Source: JAFMKE01 sp964655225
GTDB lineage: Bacteria; Bacteroidota; Bacteroidia; Chitinophagales; UBA8649
Direction: 5' to 3'
Length of the DNA: 29,915 bases
NCBI GenBank assembly: GCA_964655225.1
Contig: CAZZMB010000030.1
Location: forward strand, 1 to 29,915
The translations under genes and the position numbers were made by a program. The notes under the pieces are model-generated. The model did not search any database. It saw only the letters and a program-made list of their open reading frames with translations, and was not told where the DNA came from. Position 1 is the first letter of the stretch. Each line of letters starts with the position of its first letter. Below, piece by piece: positions 16,590 through 24,758 of this stretch.

Positions 16590-16597
16590 CAAAAGTA
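16590..16597 (-). promoter_or_regulatory. Putative -7 promoter box of surE
   Basis: On the minus strand the sequence is TACTTTTG, an exact match to TAnnTTTG, with a TTG 16 nt upstream that could serve as the -33 element. Only four bases separate the box from the ATG, so transcription would start at or next to the first codon. Confidence 0.45.
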
Positions 16598-16630
16598 AGG
16601 CTTTATTTCACTTCAATTAGGCTGAAAACA

Positions 16631-16666
16631 AAAAAGCTCCATATCAACAAATGAATGGAGCTTTTT
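16631..16666 (-). terminator. Intrinsic terminator of the large T9SS gene
   Basis: AAAAAGCTCCAT (16631-16642) pairs with ATGGAGCTTTTT (16655-16666) around a 12-nt loop. Read on the minus strand the stem is followed by a T-rich run. It lies 16 bp after the stop of the 896-aa protein and before surE, separating the two units. Confidence 0.85.
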
Positions 16667-16681
16667 AACCTTATTTTTAAT

Positions 16682-19372
16682 CTACCTGACTAGCGTAATC
16701 GTGCCTTTTATTTCTTCAATATTATTTGTACCCTCTATCTGATACTTAATATACCAGGCATATGCCCCAATTTCAGTATTTCCATTTTTATAGATGCCAT
16801 CCCAACCTTCCAATGGGTCTGTTGTCATGAACACTAGCTCTCCAAACCTGTTATGAATTTGGAGTTCATAGTAACTCAAATCACAGGTATATATTGCCCT
16901 GAAGATATCATTTACACCACTAGCATCAGGAGTAAACCCGGTAGGAGCAGTTACAACGCAATTTGCTAGGCAATCCTCCAGCTGAATATTTATGGTATCG
17001 CTTCGAGGACAAGCATTAGCATCAGTATAATTGACCGTATAATCTCCAGAACTATTAGGAAGAAAAAACTGGCCAAAATCACCATTACTCCATACTGCAG
17101 AACCATCCACATAAGATACAAAAATTGGCTCAGTGTCATCAAGGCAAATAGTTGTATCAGCTAATAAATCAATACCCACCTGAGGCGCTGTAATGGTAAC
17201 ATTAACTGGCGTAAAAATTGGAGATGCTCCGCAATTGGTTGAAGTAATCACCTGAAATTGACTCCCAGTAATGCTCAGATCGAAGTTGCTGACTGTTAGA
17301 ACGTCTGTATTTGAACCTAAAACCTGCGTAGACCCAATACCTAATATACCATCCGTAAAGTCTACAAAACCAGCCCCTTGATTCACTTGCCATTGGTATC
17401 CAGAAACGTTTAAGGCATCCACAAATAACTCAAAACTAAAACCGCCACATTGCAAAACATCACCCGATTGGCTTAATAAAATCCCTGCATCCTCTATGAT
17501 AAGCTCCATACCTGAAGAGTTCAAATTTCCGCAATCAGCTGTTATCTGACAAGAATAGATAGTCCCACTCATAGCTTGAGTGGTATTGGCGCTTATCAAT
17601 GTATCATTGGTTTCACCTGGCATGATTAAGCCATTTTCAAGCCATTGATAGCTAAGATTTGTACCCGTTGCACTAACATAAAAAGTGGCAAGATCGCCCA
17701 CACAAATTATTAAATTGGAAGATTGATTACTAATGGTCGCACTAGCAACTACGCTTAAATTTGCAAGTAATGAACTATCTATAATGCCACATGAATCCGT
17801 TACAGCTACAAAAAATTGACTGCCATTTTGTGCAGCGGCAGTTGGACTTGTATTATAACTTGAGGTATTAGCTCCGGCAATTGCTACTCCATTTTCATAC
17901 CATTGATACTGTAGGATTGGTCTATCAACTGCAACTTCAAATGTTGCTATTTCACCCTCACACAAGCTGGTATCTGAAGGATTTAAAATAATATTGGCAA
18001 AACTTCTTACATTCAGCAGAGCTGCATTACTATTTAAAGTATCACAAAGACTAATTATCTCAAGTTGGTAAGAGGTGCCGTCGTTCAAAATACTTACATT
18101 AGGTATAAGAAGGGTGTCATTATTCTCTCCTAAAAGTGCTGCTCCATTCGCGTACCACTGATAAGTCGCATTGAGTAGGTCACTTTCCCCAAAAAACAAA
18201 GCATCCTCACCATCACAAAGCAATAAATCTGACGATTGAAATAAAATACTATTGGCCTGTCGAACAAACAAGTCCACAGCAACAACAGAGTCACATAAGC
18301 TTGAACCAACAATTGTATCTTGATAAAATCCCGTTGTATTTACTTGTAAGCCGCTGGCTAAGGTGTAGTTATCATTGAAGCAAATAGTATCAAACTGAAC
18401 AATTGCTGGATTTAGTGGAGTAATTTGTAATATAATACTATGAATACTATCACATCCATTAATGGAGCCACCGGCGATAGTATCATTATATGTTCCCGCC
18501 GTCATTGTAAATGATCCATCGGGCAATTGAAGACTGTCACCAAAACATATGACTTGATTAGAATTTGTTTGGACAATTGGATTAACAGTTATCTCAATGC
18601 TATCCGTAATTATACAAACTGGCGTAAAAAATATATCATCAATTCCATAATCATTATTACCTGTTATCACATCACTTTCAATACAAATTTGAATATTTGT
18701 ATTGATTCCGGAATTGTAGCTTGCGGAAAATTGTTGCCAATCACACGCATTAAGAGAAGGAGAGAAAGCTGAACCTACTTGCACCCCATCGATCAAAAAA
18801 TTTAAGGTTGCTACATTGTTTAAATCGGTATTTTCCAAACTAATCACCCATGCAGAGAAGTTATAATCCGTATTGGGGCTGACATTAATATTTTGGCACC
18901 AAACATTAGTATTAGGGGTATTTGAACCATTTATGATCATTAAATTTCCAGCACCTGAGGTATGATCTACACAACTGAAGAAATTATTGTGAACATTGGA
19001 GGGACTTGTGCTTATAGCGTAAGTACTCGGATTGGTAAGCAATCCAAACGCTCCACCCACTCCTAAACCATAATCTGAGAGAAACCCTGTATTTCCAAGT
19101 TCAAAATCACCGTTAAGTACTAAATTATTTGTAGAATCGTTGAAGGAAGCTGTACAAATATAAGTGCCTGTAGTTGATGCTGTGAAAGTCTGATTGCTGC
19201 TGTTATCTTGCCATTGATAGCTATCGAACCCTGCTCCAGCATCTAGAAGAATATTTTCGCCCTGGCAAAAGCTGGTATCGGGACCCAAGTCCATGGCACA
19301 ATTTTGGGAAAAAACGCTTGAGTTACTCAAACATATTAAAATAAACAAAAGGACGGATGCGGATTTTTTCAT
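16682..19372 (-). CDS. Large secreted Ig-like protein with gliding-motility type B (CHU_C) C-terminal domain
   Basis: This 896-aa protein has a signal peptide (to about residue 23, SSVFSQ). Residues ~85-255 (NLVLNGDFELGNTGF to DYGIDDIFF) look like a carbohydrate-binding-type jelly roll. Then follow several Ig-like modules, each marked by a YQW core (YQWYANGAALLG, YQWYENGVAIAG, YQWLENGLIMPG, YQWQVNQG) and cysteines before a DG/DL turn; a further YQW module lies at the N-terminus. The last ~85 residues (PTGFTPDASGVNDIF, YELQIHNRFGELVF, WDGIYKNG, ITLVR) form the gliding motility-associated C-terminal domain that directs T9SS export and often surface attachment. It is probably an adhesin or matrix protein. 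It is monocistronic, with its own terminator. Confidence 0.9.
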   Translation of the reverse strand: MKKSASVLLFILICLSNSSVFSQNCAMDLGPDTSFCQGENILLDAGAGFDSYQWQDNSSNQTFTASTTGTYICTASFNDSTNNLVLNGDFELGNTGFLSDYGLGVGGAFGLLTNPSTYAISTSPSNVHNNFFSCVDHTSGAGNLMIINGSNTPNTNVWCQNINVSPNTDYNFSAWVISLENTDLNNVATLNFLIDGVQVGSAFSPSLNACDWQQFSASYNSGINTNIQICIESDVITGNNDYGIDDIFFTPVCIITDSIEITVNPIVQTNSNQVICFGDSLQLPDGSFTMTAGTYNDTIAGGSINGCDSIHSIILQITPLNPAIVQFDTICFNDNYTLASGLQVNTTGFYQDTIVGSSLCDSVVAVDLFVRQANSILFQSSDLLLCDGEDALFFGESDLLNATYQWYANGAALLGENNDTLLIPNVSILNDGTSYQLEIISLCDTLNSNAALLNVRSFANIILNPSDTSLCEGEIATFEVAVDRPILQYQWYENGVAIAGANTSSYNTSPTAAAQNGSQFFVAVTDSCGIIDSSLLANLSVVASATISNQSSNLIICVGDLATFYVSATGTNLSYQWLENGLIMPGETNDTLISANTTQAMSGTIYSCQITADCGNLNSSGMELIIEDAGILLSQSGDVLQCGGFSFELFVDALNVSGYQWQVNQGAGFVDFTDGILGIGSTQVLGSNTDVLTVSNFDLSITGSQFQVITSTNCGASPIFTPVNVTITAPQVGIDLLADTTICLDDTEPIFVSYVDGSAVWSNGDFGQFFLPNSSGDYTVNYTDANACPRSDTINIQLEDCLANCVVTAPTGFTPDASGVNDIFRAIYTCDLSYYELQIHNRFGELVFMTTDPLEGWDGIYKNGNTEIGAYAWYIKYQIEGTNNIEEIKGTITLVR

Positions 19373-19436
19373 TTTTTATTGCTTGCTTGCTAAGATTAAT
19401 TTTTTTGTGCTAAAACTGATTTAAACTTGGTGAATG

Positions 19437-19444
19437 TAAATATA
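19437..19444 (-). promoter_or_regulatory. Weak -7 box candidate upstream of the 896-aa protein
   Basis: On the minus strand TATATTTA matches TAnnTTTG at all but the last base. It would give a leader of about 60 nt. No clear -33 element is seen, and AT-rich DNA gives such matches often. Confidence 0.2.
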
Positions 19445-19453
19445 GTAAAGTTG

Positions 19454-20311
19454 TTAGTTAAATCCTTGATTTTCAAAAAACCAATTGATCTTACTGATCT
19501 TCTCACTCCACCTCCAAAATTGCTCCTGCAGCTTCTCGTCTCGTGAAAGCTCTGAGCCTTTGTAAGCTTTCTTTTTATCAAAATACATACCACTGATTCC
19601 GGTGACCTCCTCACTGGAAGCCAAGTAAACCGATGTGGCTGCCCCTTTATCTGTATTTATCCCAAATAAAGAAAACAAGGTCCATATCAAGCCGAACAAT
19701 TTATTTCCTGCCTTATTACCTATTTTGGTTTTTACAACTCCAGGATGCAGGCAATTTACAGTAATCCCTCTATGTTCAAACTTTCTTGCTAAAAACTTAG
19801 TAAACAAAACATTAGCTAGTTTAGATATTTGATATTGCTTAATGACAGAATACCCTTTCTTTTCATTAATAGTATCTGGATTAATATACCCCCCGTAATG
19901 TGCCTTGGATGAAACATTAACAATTCTGCTTCCTTTGCCCAATAAAGCATGTAAATGATAGGTAGTGGCAAAATATCCAAAATGATTCACCGCCATCGTT
20001 TTTTCTATTTTATCATCAGACATCGTAAATTCAGCAAATGTAGCACCAGCATTATTTACCAATACATCAATAGAAGTATATTTCGACTTGAATTCATCGC
20101 ATGCCACTTTTATACTAGAGAACTTTGAAAAATCTGCTAAAAAAATATCTATATTATCATTTTCCGTAAGCGCTATTAATTCTTTTTTTGCTAGCTCCGC
20201 CCTATCCTTATTTCGGCAAAACATAGAAATTTTGTACCCCTTAACTAGTAAGGCTTTTGCCGTAGCAAATCCAATTCCTGCATTCGCTCCTGTTACTATT
20301 GCATGTTTCAT
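19454..20311 (-). CDS. Short-chain dehydrogenase/reductase (retinol-dehydrogenase-like)
   Basis: This 285-aa NAD(P)-dependent oxidoreductase has a Rossmann nucleotide motif TGANAGIG (7-14), NNAG (86-89) and the catalytic set S134/S135, Y160 and K164 in KQYQISKLAN. The CRNKDRAE after the second strand, with an arginine two residues from the strand end, suggests NADPH preference. The overall pattern (VNHFGYF, SRIVNVSS, VNCLHPGVVKT) is like eukaryote-type retinol dehydrogenase/WW-domain oxidoreductase relatives; the substrate is unknown. It begins 11 bp after the S4-domain gene and so is the third gene of the channel - S4 - SDR unit. Confidence 0.9.
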   Translation of the reverse strand: MKHAIVTGANAGIGFATAKALLVKGYKISMFCRNKDRAELAKKELIALTENDNIDIFLADFSKFSSIKVACDEFKSKYTSIDVLVNNAGATFAEFTMSDDKIEKTMAVNHFGYFATTYHLHALLGKGSRIVNVSSKAHYGGYINPDTINEKKGYSVIKQYQISKLANVLFTKFLARKFEHRGITVNCLHPGVVKTKIGNKAGNKLFGLIWTLFSLFGINTDKGAATSVYLASSEEVTGISGMYFDKKKAYKGSELSRDEKLQEQFWRWSEKISKINWFFENQGFN

Positions 20312-20322
20312 TAACTATCTAT

Positions 20323-20724
20323 TTAATCTTCTTCAAAATGATCCTTGTAATCTGAAAATTTATCAATATCTCTTCTTTCTTTTTTCGTAGGACGCCCTAG
20401 TCCTTTATCCCGATGAGCATTAGGTAATAAAAATGCAGATTTAATACTTGGAATAAGTAGTTCCTCGGGAGGAGTCAAATCTTCAAAACAAGTTTGGGCT
20501 ATTGGAGCTCCAACCCTTTTGGTGATAATAGTCAACACTTTTAAGGTTCTGGTAATATGATTAACTCGAATCTTTAAAATATCCCCCGCACTTATTTTGG
20601 AAGATGCTTTTAATTTCTCTTCATCCTTTTTTACTCTTCCCGCCTCACAAGACTTTGTCGCTGAGGTTCTGGTTTTGAAAATTCTAATGGCCCAAAGCCA
20701 TTTGTCCACTCTTATTTTATCCAT
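20323..20724 (-). CDS. S4-domain RNA-binding protein (HslR/Hsp15-like)
   Basis: The start is set at ATG 20722-20724, giving 133 residues that begin MDKIRVDKWLWAIRIFKTRT, the canonical opening of the Hsp15/HslR family. The S4 RNA-binding domain spans residues ~2-65 (SATKSCEAGRVKKDEE, SAGDILKIRV), followed by a basic tail ending in GLGRPTKKERRDIDKF. In E. coli Hsp15 binds 50S subunits carrying stalled nascent chains and helps recycle them. The ATG overlaps the potassium-channel stop as TGATG, so translation is coupled. A start further upstream would only extend into the channel gene. Confidence 0.88.
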   Translation of the reverse strand: MDKIRVDKWLWAIRIFKTRTSATKSCEAGRVKKDEEKLKASSKISAGDILKIRVNHITRTLKVLTIITKRVGAPIAQTCFEDLTPPEELLIPSIKSAFLLPNAHRDKGLGRPTKKERRDIDKFSDYKDHFEED

Positions 20725-21542
20725 CAAACGTTCAACTTCTCTCCACAGTGGTAACAAAACTCAGCTCCTATTTTATGATCTTCCCTTCTGCAGCCCTGAC
20801 AAACTTGAGTAGATACACCTGCTTTCAAACTAGAACTTACTATTCCGGCCCCTACAATACCTGTTGGTATTGCAATAATTGCATAGCCTATTATCATCAG
20901 GCAGGAAGCAAAAAACTGCCCCAAGGGAGTGATTGGAGCAATATCTCCATATCCAACAGTTGTCACGGTTACAATGGCCCAATAAACACTTACTGGAATA
21001 TTATCGAAGCCACTGCCATTTTTCCCTTCTATCACATACATCAAAGACCCAACAATAAGCACAATGATCACAACCATGGTCAGGAAAACCAAAATTTTAT
21101 TTTTACTTTCCGAGACAGCTTCACTTAGACTTTCATATGCCCTCAGAAACTTGGCAAGTTTCAAGACTCTAAAAACTCTTAAAAGCCGCAAGGAACGTAT
21201 GACAGCTAACGATTTAGTATTTGGATTAAATACGCCAAAATAAGTAGGAAAAATCGAGAGCAGATCGACTATACCATAAAAACTAAAAATGTATGACCAG
21301 GGATTTTTAGCACTGTAAATACGCATAAAGTACTCTAGTGTAAAAAAAACAGTAACGATCCATTCAATTGTCACGAGTAAAGGCCCGTAATTTTCTCGAA
21401 TACTCACGACGGTTTCTAGCATAGTCGCTACGATACTAACTATAATGAGTAATAGTAGTAATACATCAAAACTTTTACCCGCCGGCGTATCGGCTTCGAA
21501 AATAATTTCATGTATTTTAGCTTTTAACTTAGAATACCCCAT
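20724..21542 (-). CDS. Voltage-gated-type potassium channel with C-terminal zinc ribbon
   Basis: This 272-aa protein (ATG at 21540-21542; a TTG at 21551 would add three residues) is a six-transmembrane Kv-like subunit. The voltage-sensor helix S4 lies at ~111-135 with a basic residue every third position (R116, R119, R122, R125, K128, K131). The selectivity filter TTVGYGD is at 194-200, followed by the S6 helix. The last ~25 residues hold C248-x2-C251 and C263-x2-C266, a zinc-ribbon pattern (CQGC...CYHC) on the cytoplasmic side instead of the RCK domain of many prokaryotic channels. It leads the channel - S4 protein - SDR unit, and its start codon overlaps that of the divergent glycosidase. 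Confidence 0.92.
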   Translation of the reverse strand: MGYSKLKAKIHEIIFEADTPAGKSFDVLLLLLIIVSIVATMLETVVSIRENYGPLLVTIEWIVTVFFTLEYFMRIYSAKNPWSYIFSFYGIVDLLSIFPTYFGVFNPNTKSLAVIRSLRLLRVFRVLKLAKFLRAYESLSEAVSESKNKILVFLTMVVIIVLIVGSLMYVIEGKNGSGFDNIPVSVYWAIVTVTTVGYGDIAPITPLGQFFASCLMIIGYAIIAIPTGIVGAGIVSSSLKAGVSTQVCQGCRREDHKIGAEFCYHCGEKLNV

Positions 21543-23649
21543 GTTGTACAAATTTAAGATTCTTTTATTGCTTTGCCTAATTCATAGCCAGATAGATGCA
21601 CAACTGGGAATTATTGAAAACCAGTACGCTATTCATTGCTACAGCAATATTGAAAACGAGGCACTGATTAGCTTTCCCAAAAATTCATCAAATTTTATAA
21701 AATTAGAAGAACAATCGGTCAAGATCAATGGTAAATTAGGATCTTACACGATGCATAAATCAAGTATTCAAGAGGCCACAAACATGCAGTTTACAGCTTT
21801 AAAAGAATCAGAAGAAGAGATCCTTATTTATTATGCTTACACCTTTAATAAAAAGAACTATGAGCTTATATTGTCTGTGCAAGAGATTTATCGCAATGGT
21901 TATTCTGGAGTCGAGATAAAAATCACCGCTGATTTACCTAAGGAAATAAATGCGATAAGTTATACTATCCCCAATACTTCCACAGGTATTTTTGGTGGAG
22001 GCATTCAGTATTCTAATTGGAATTTAAAAGGCACGAAATTTCCTTTAATCGTAGAAGAAAATGGAGTGGGTCGTGGAGATAAGGGAAGCACCTTCCTGGC
22101 CAATATTTTTGGAGCAGCGGGTAACCATCACACGACTTATACTCCCATGCCTAAATTTTACTCCTCCAATCAAAAGAGCTATTATTTGTATGGTCATGCT
22201 GAAGACGTAATTTGGGAAGCAGATTTCACCAATGAACAGACGATTTCCTTTCACTCAAATTTCCTCGGAACGAAGTGGGAAGCCAAACCAAGCCTTCAAA
22301 TATTTCAACAAACGCCCCTACAATTTGCAAGTTTAGCGAGCGATACTATCAGAAACACCTATAAGCTTCAAAAATGGATGCAAGGATTTATTCTAGGAGT
22401 TCAAGGAGGTAAAATGAAGGTCGATAGTTTGATTAATCGATTAAAAAACCAACATATACATGTAAGCGCCATTTGGATTCAAGATTGGGTTGGCAAAAGA
22501 CAAACAAGGATAGGCAGTAGACTTCAATGGGATTGGCGACCGAATTATTTGAGCTATCCGAATTTAGAAACTTGGATAGACAGTTTGCATCAGCAAGATA
22601 TTAAGGTCTTAGCTTATATTAATCCATACTTCGTAGAAGATGGATTACAAACAATAAGAGGCATCGAAAATGAAGTTTTTATAAAAGATAGCGAAGGATA
22701 TCCCTACAAATTTAAGGCAGGAGGATTCAAAGCTCACATGATCGATTTATCGAGCCGAAAAGCACTGATATGGATGAAGAATATTATCCAAAAAAATATA
22801 CTACTTACGGGTTTTGACGGTTGGATGTGTGATTTTGGAGAATGGCTTCCTTTCAATAATATACAGCTAGCCAATACTATTGAGAAGCCTTTGTATCATA
22901 ATGATTTTCCGGCCCAATGGTTAGCTGTCAATTATGAAGCCTTAAGCGATTTTTGCGAAGAAAAAAACTTATCCAGTGACGACTTTTTTATCTTTAATCG
23001 TTCCTGGTATGCAGAAAAAAACGATCCTCCCCGAGTAATGTGGCTTGGTGATCAATTGGCAAATTTTGGTGAGCATGACGGTCTAGCCTCGGCAGTTACA
23101 GCCTACAATACCGCTTCTATATCAGGTATTCCAATTGTTCACAGCGACATAGGAGGCTATACAGCCATAAAATTTGGCCCAATTAAATTTTTAAGAAATG
23201 ACGAATTACTCAAGCGATGGATAGAGTTTGAAGCTTTTACCCCAATTTGGAGAAGTCATGAAGGACTTCTTCCTGAACAAATGAGTCAAATATATCAAGA
23301 TGAGGAGATGTTGGCATTTTTTGCGCAATTTGACCGGATTCATCAAAAGTTAATATCTACTCATTTTCAAGCAGCACAAGAAGAATTGATAACCGATGGA
23401 TACCCGCTGGTCAGGCCACTTTTCATGCTTTATCCAGATGACGAAAAAACGATTCATATAAAGGATCAAATCATGGTAGGCAATAAGCTTTTAGTCTGTC
23501 CAATTTTGAAGGAAAAAACGGATACTCGAATGATTTATCTCCCTGCAGGAGTATGGAAGCATTTTTTCACTGATGAAATTTTCGAAGGAGGCAAAACTTA
23601 TTCCATATACGCGCCATTGGGGCAACCTGCAATCTTTGAAAAACAATGA
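21541..23649 (+). CDS. GH31 glycosidase, candidate exported sulfoquinovosidase (YihQ-like)
   Basis: Started at ATG 21541 the protein has 702 residues with a clear signal peptide (MLYKFKILLLLCLIHSQIDA), so it is periplasmic or secreted. Longer in-frame starts upstream would bury the signal peptide. It aligns along its length with E. coli YihQ, as I remember that sequence: GGGIQYSNWNLKGTKFPL, nucleophile D431 in WMCDFGEW (YihQ D405), acid/base D504 in WLGDQ (YihQ D472), and HSDIGGYT. The residues YihQ uses for the sulfonate of sulfoquinovose also match: Q314, R327, W330 and Y540 (Q288, R301, W304, Y508). The likely reaction is release of sulfoquinovose from its glycosides. No sulfoquinovose-catabolism genes are adjacent. 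GH31 membership is certain, specificity inferred. Confidence 0.9.
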   Translation: MLYKFKILLLLCLIHSQIDAQLGIIENQYAIHCYSNIENEALISFPKNSSNFIKLEEQSVKINGKLGSYTMHKSSIQEATNMQFTALKESEEEILIYYAYTFNKKNYELILSVQEIYRNGYSGVEIKITADLPKEINAISYTIPNTSTGIFGGGIQYSNWNLKGTKFPLIVEENGVGRGDKGSTFLANIFGAAGNHHTTYTPMPKFYSSNQKSYYLYGHAEDVIWEADFTNEQTISFHSNFLGTKWEAKPSLQIFQQTPLQFASLASDTIRNTYKLQKWMQGFILGVQGGKMKVDSLINRLKNQHIHVSAIWIQDWVGKRQTRIGSRLQWDWRPNYLSYPNLETWIDSLHQQDIKVLAYINPYFVEDGLQTIRGIENEVFIKDSEGYPYKFKAGGFKAHMIDLSSRKALIWMKNIIQKNILLTGFDGWMCDFGEWLPFNNIQLANTIEKPLYHNDFPAQWLAVNYEALSDFCEEKNLSSDDFFIFNRSWYAEKNDPPRVMWLGDQLANFGEHDGLASAVTAYNTASISGIPIVHSDIGGYTAIKFGPIKFLRNDELLKRWIEFEAFTPIWRSHEGLLPEQMSQIYQDEEMLAFFAQFDRIHQKLISTHFQAAQEELITDGYPLVRPLFMLYPDDEKTIHIKDQIMVGNKLLVCPILKEKTDTRMIYLPAGVWKHFFTDEIFEGGKTYSIYAPLGQPAIFEKQ

Positions 23650-23806
23650 TACTGGAGCTTACTTTGTCCTTAATCAAAGCACTTAGTAAGGAGAAAATCT
23701 ATAACAAGAGCAGTTTAAAAAGATGAAGGAATTTAAGCTACTTTTTAAATTGGAAAATGGATCCTATCTTCTCTACGAATAATTACTGAAACTTTAAAAA
23801 AATACT

Positions 23807-23814
23807 TACTTTCG
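23807..23814 (+). promoter_or_regulatory. Putative -7 promoter box of sucD
   Basis: TACTTTCG differs from TAnnTTTG at one base and is followed by CAGTCC, a context usual for Bacteroidota promoters. It would give a leader of about 20 nt before the ATG at 23839. The -33 region is A-rich without a clear TTTG. Confidence 0.4.
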
Positions 23815-23838
23815 CAGTCCACTTAAAACGAATTCGTA

Positions 23839-24708
23839 ATGTCCGTACTTGTTAACAAAGATTCAAAAATTATTGTCCAAGGATTTACCGGTAAAGAAGG
23901 TACATTTCACGCTGAGCAAATGATTGCTTATGGCTCCAATGTGGTTGGTGGTGTGACACCTGGCAAAGGTGGAACTCAGCATCTAGACCGTCCGGTATTT
24001 AATACTGTTTCTGATGCGGTAAAGCAGGTAAACGCTGATGTTTCAATTATTTTTGTGCCGCCAGCTTTTGCAGCGGATGCAATTATGGAAGCTGCAGATG
24101 CGGGTATAAAAGTTATTATCACAATTACAGAAGGTATTCCCGTTCAGGACATGGTAAAAGCTAAAGCTTTTATTGATAGTCGTGACGTAAGAATGATTGG
24201 GCCTAATTGTCCGGGTGTTATCACTGCGGATGAGGCTAAGGTTGGAATTATGCCTGGATTTGTATTTAAGAAAGGTACTATTGGTATTGTCTCTAAATCT
24301 GGAACACTCACCTATGAGGCTGCAGACCAAGTGGTAAAGGCAGGCTTGGGTATAACTACAGCTATCGGAATAGGTGGAGATCCAATTATTGGAACTACCA
24401 CAAAAGAGGCTGTGGAGCTCTTGATGAATGATCCTGAAACCAAAGGAATTGTAATGATTGGTGAAATTGGAGGAAATCTTGAAGCAGATGCAGCCAAATG
24501 GATAAAAGCAAATGGAACCAAACCTGTAGTTGGTTTTATTGCTGGTCAAACTGCTCCTGAGGGGAGAACCATGGGACATGCCGGAGCTATTGTAGGCGGT
24601 GCAGATGACACTGCGGAAGCGAAAATGAAAATTATGGCAGCATGCGGAATCCATGTTGTTGAATCTCCTGCTGACATTGGAGAAATGATGGCGAAAGTAT
24701 TGGCTTAA
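23839..24708 (+). CDS. sucD: Succinate-CoA ligase, ADP-forming, alpha subunit
   Basis: This 289-aa protein is the alpha subunit of succinyl-CoA synthetase of the citric acid cycle, which interconverts succinyl-CoA and succinate with substrate-level phosphorylation. CoA-binding features are GFTGKEGTFHAEQMIAYG (15-32) and VGGVTPGKGG; the phosphorylated histidine is H247 in GRTMGHAGAIVGG. The length matches the family. The beta subunit gene sucC is not next to it; separation of sucC and sucD is usual in Bacteroidota. It appears monocistronic, with its own promoter and a terminator starting 20 bp after its stop. Confidence 0.97.
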   Translation: MSVLVNKDSKIIVQGFTGKEGTFHAEQMIAYGSNVVGGVTPGKGGTQHLDRPVFNTVSDAVKQVNADVSIIFVPPAFAADAIMEAADAGIKVIITITEGIPVQDMVKAKAFIDSRDVRMIGPNCPGVITADEAKVGIMPGFVFKKGTIGIVSKSGTLTYEAADQVVKAGLGITTAIGIGGDPIIGTTTKEAVELLMNDPETKGIVMIGEIGGNLEADAAKWIKANGTKPVVGFIAGQTAPEGRTMGHAGAIVGGADDTAEAKMKIMAACGIHVVESPADIGEMMAKVLA

Positions 24709-24727
24709 TTTAAACGTATACATTCTT

Positions 24728-24756
24728 AAAAGACTCCACCTGCGGGGTCTTTTTTT
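24728..24756. terminator. Bidirectional terminator after sucD
   Basis: AAAAGACTCC (24728-24737) pairs with GGGGTCTTTT (24744-24753), with one internal T-G pair and a 6-nt loop, followed by more Ts on the plus strand. On the minus strand the stem is followed by TTTT, and it lies two bases after the stop of the small minus-strand frame at 24759, so it could serve both directions. Confidence 0.85.
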
Positions 24757-24758
24757 GA

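Noticed and set aside
19454..20311. Second fabG
   Set aside because: The catalytic region (KQYQISKLANVL) and C-terminus differ from FabG and match the retinol-dehydrogenase-like SDR branch.
23714..23749. Inverted repeat TTTAAAAAG / CTTTTTAAA after the GH31 gene, considered as a terminator
   Set aside because: The stem is nearly all A-T, the loop is 18 nt and no T-run follows, so it is too weak to call.
23723..23782. A 19-codon ATG-to-stop frame between the GH31 gene and sucD
   Set aside because: Too short and without a promoter, terminator or distinctive composition.
23839..24708. sucD without adjacent sucC as an anomaly
   Set aside because: Separated sucC and sucD are ordinary in Bacteroidota.
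24043..24723. A 226-codon open frame antisense to sucD
   Set aside because: Its product is rich in His, Asn, Cys and Phe in the way typical of reverse translation, and sucD on the other strand is complete and highly conserved. It is a shadow frame.
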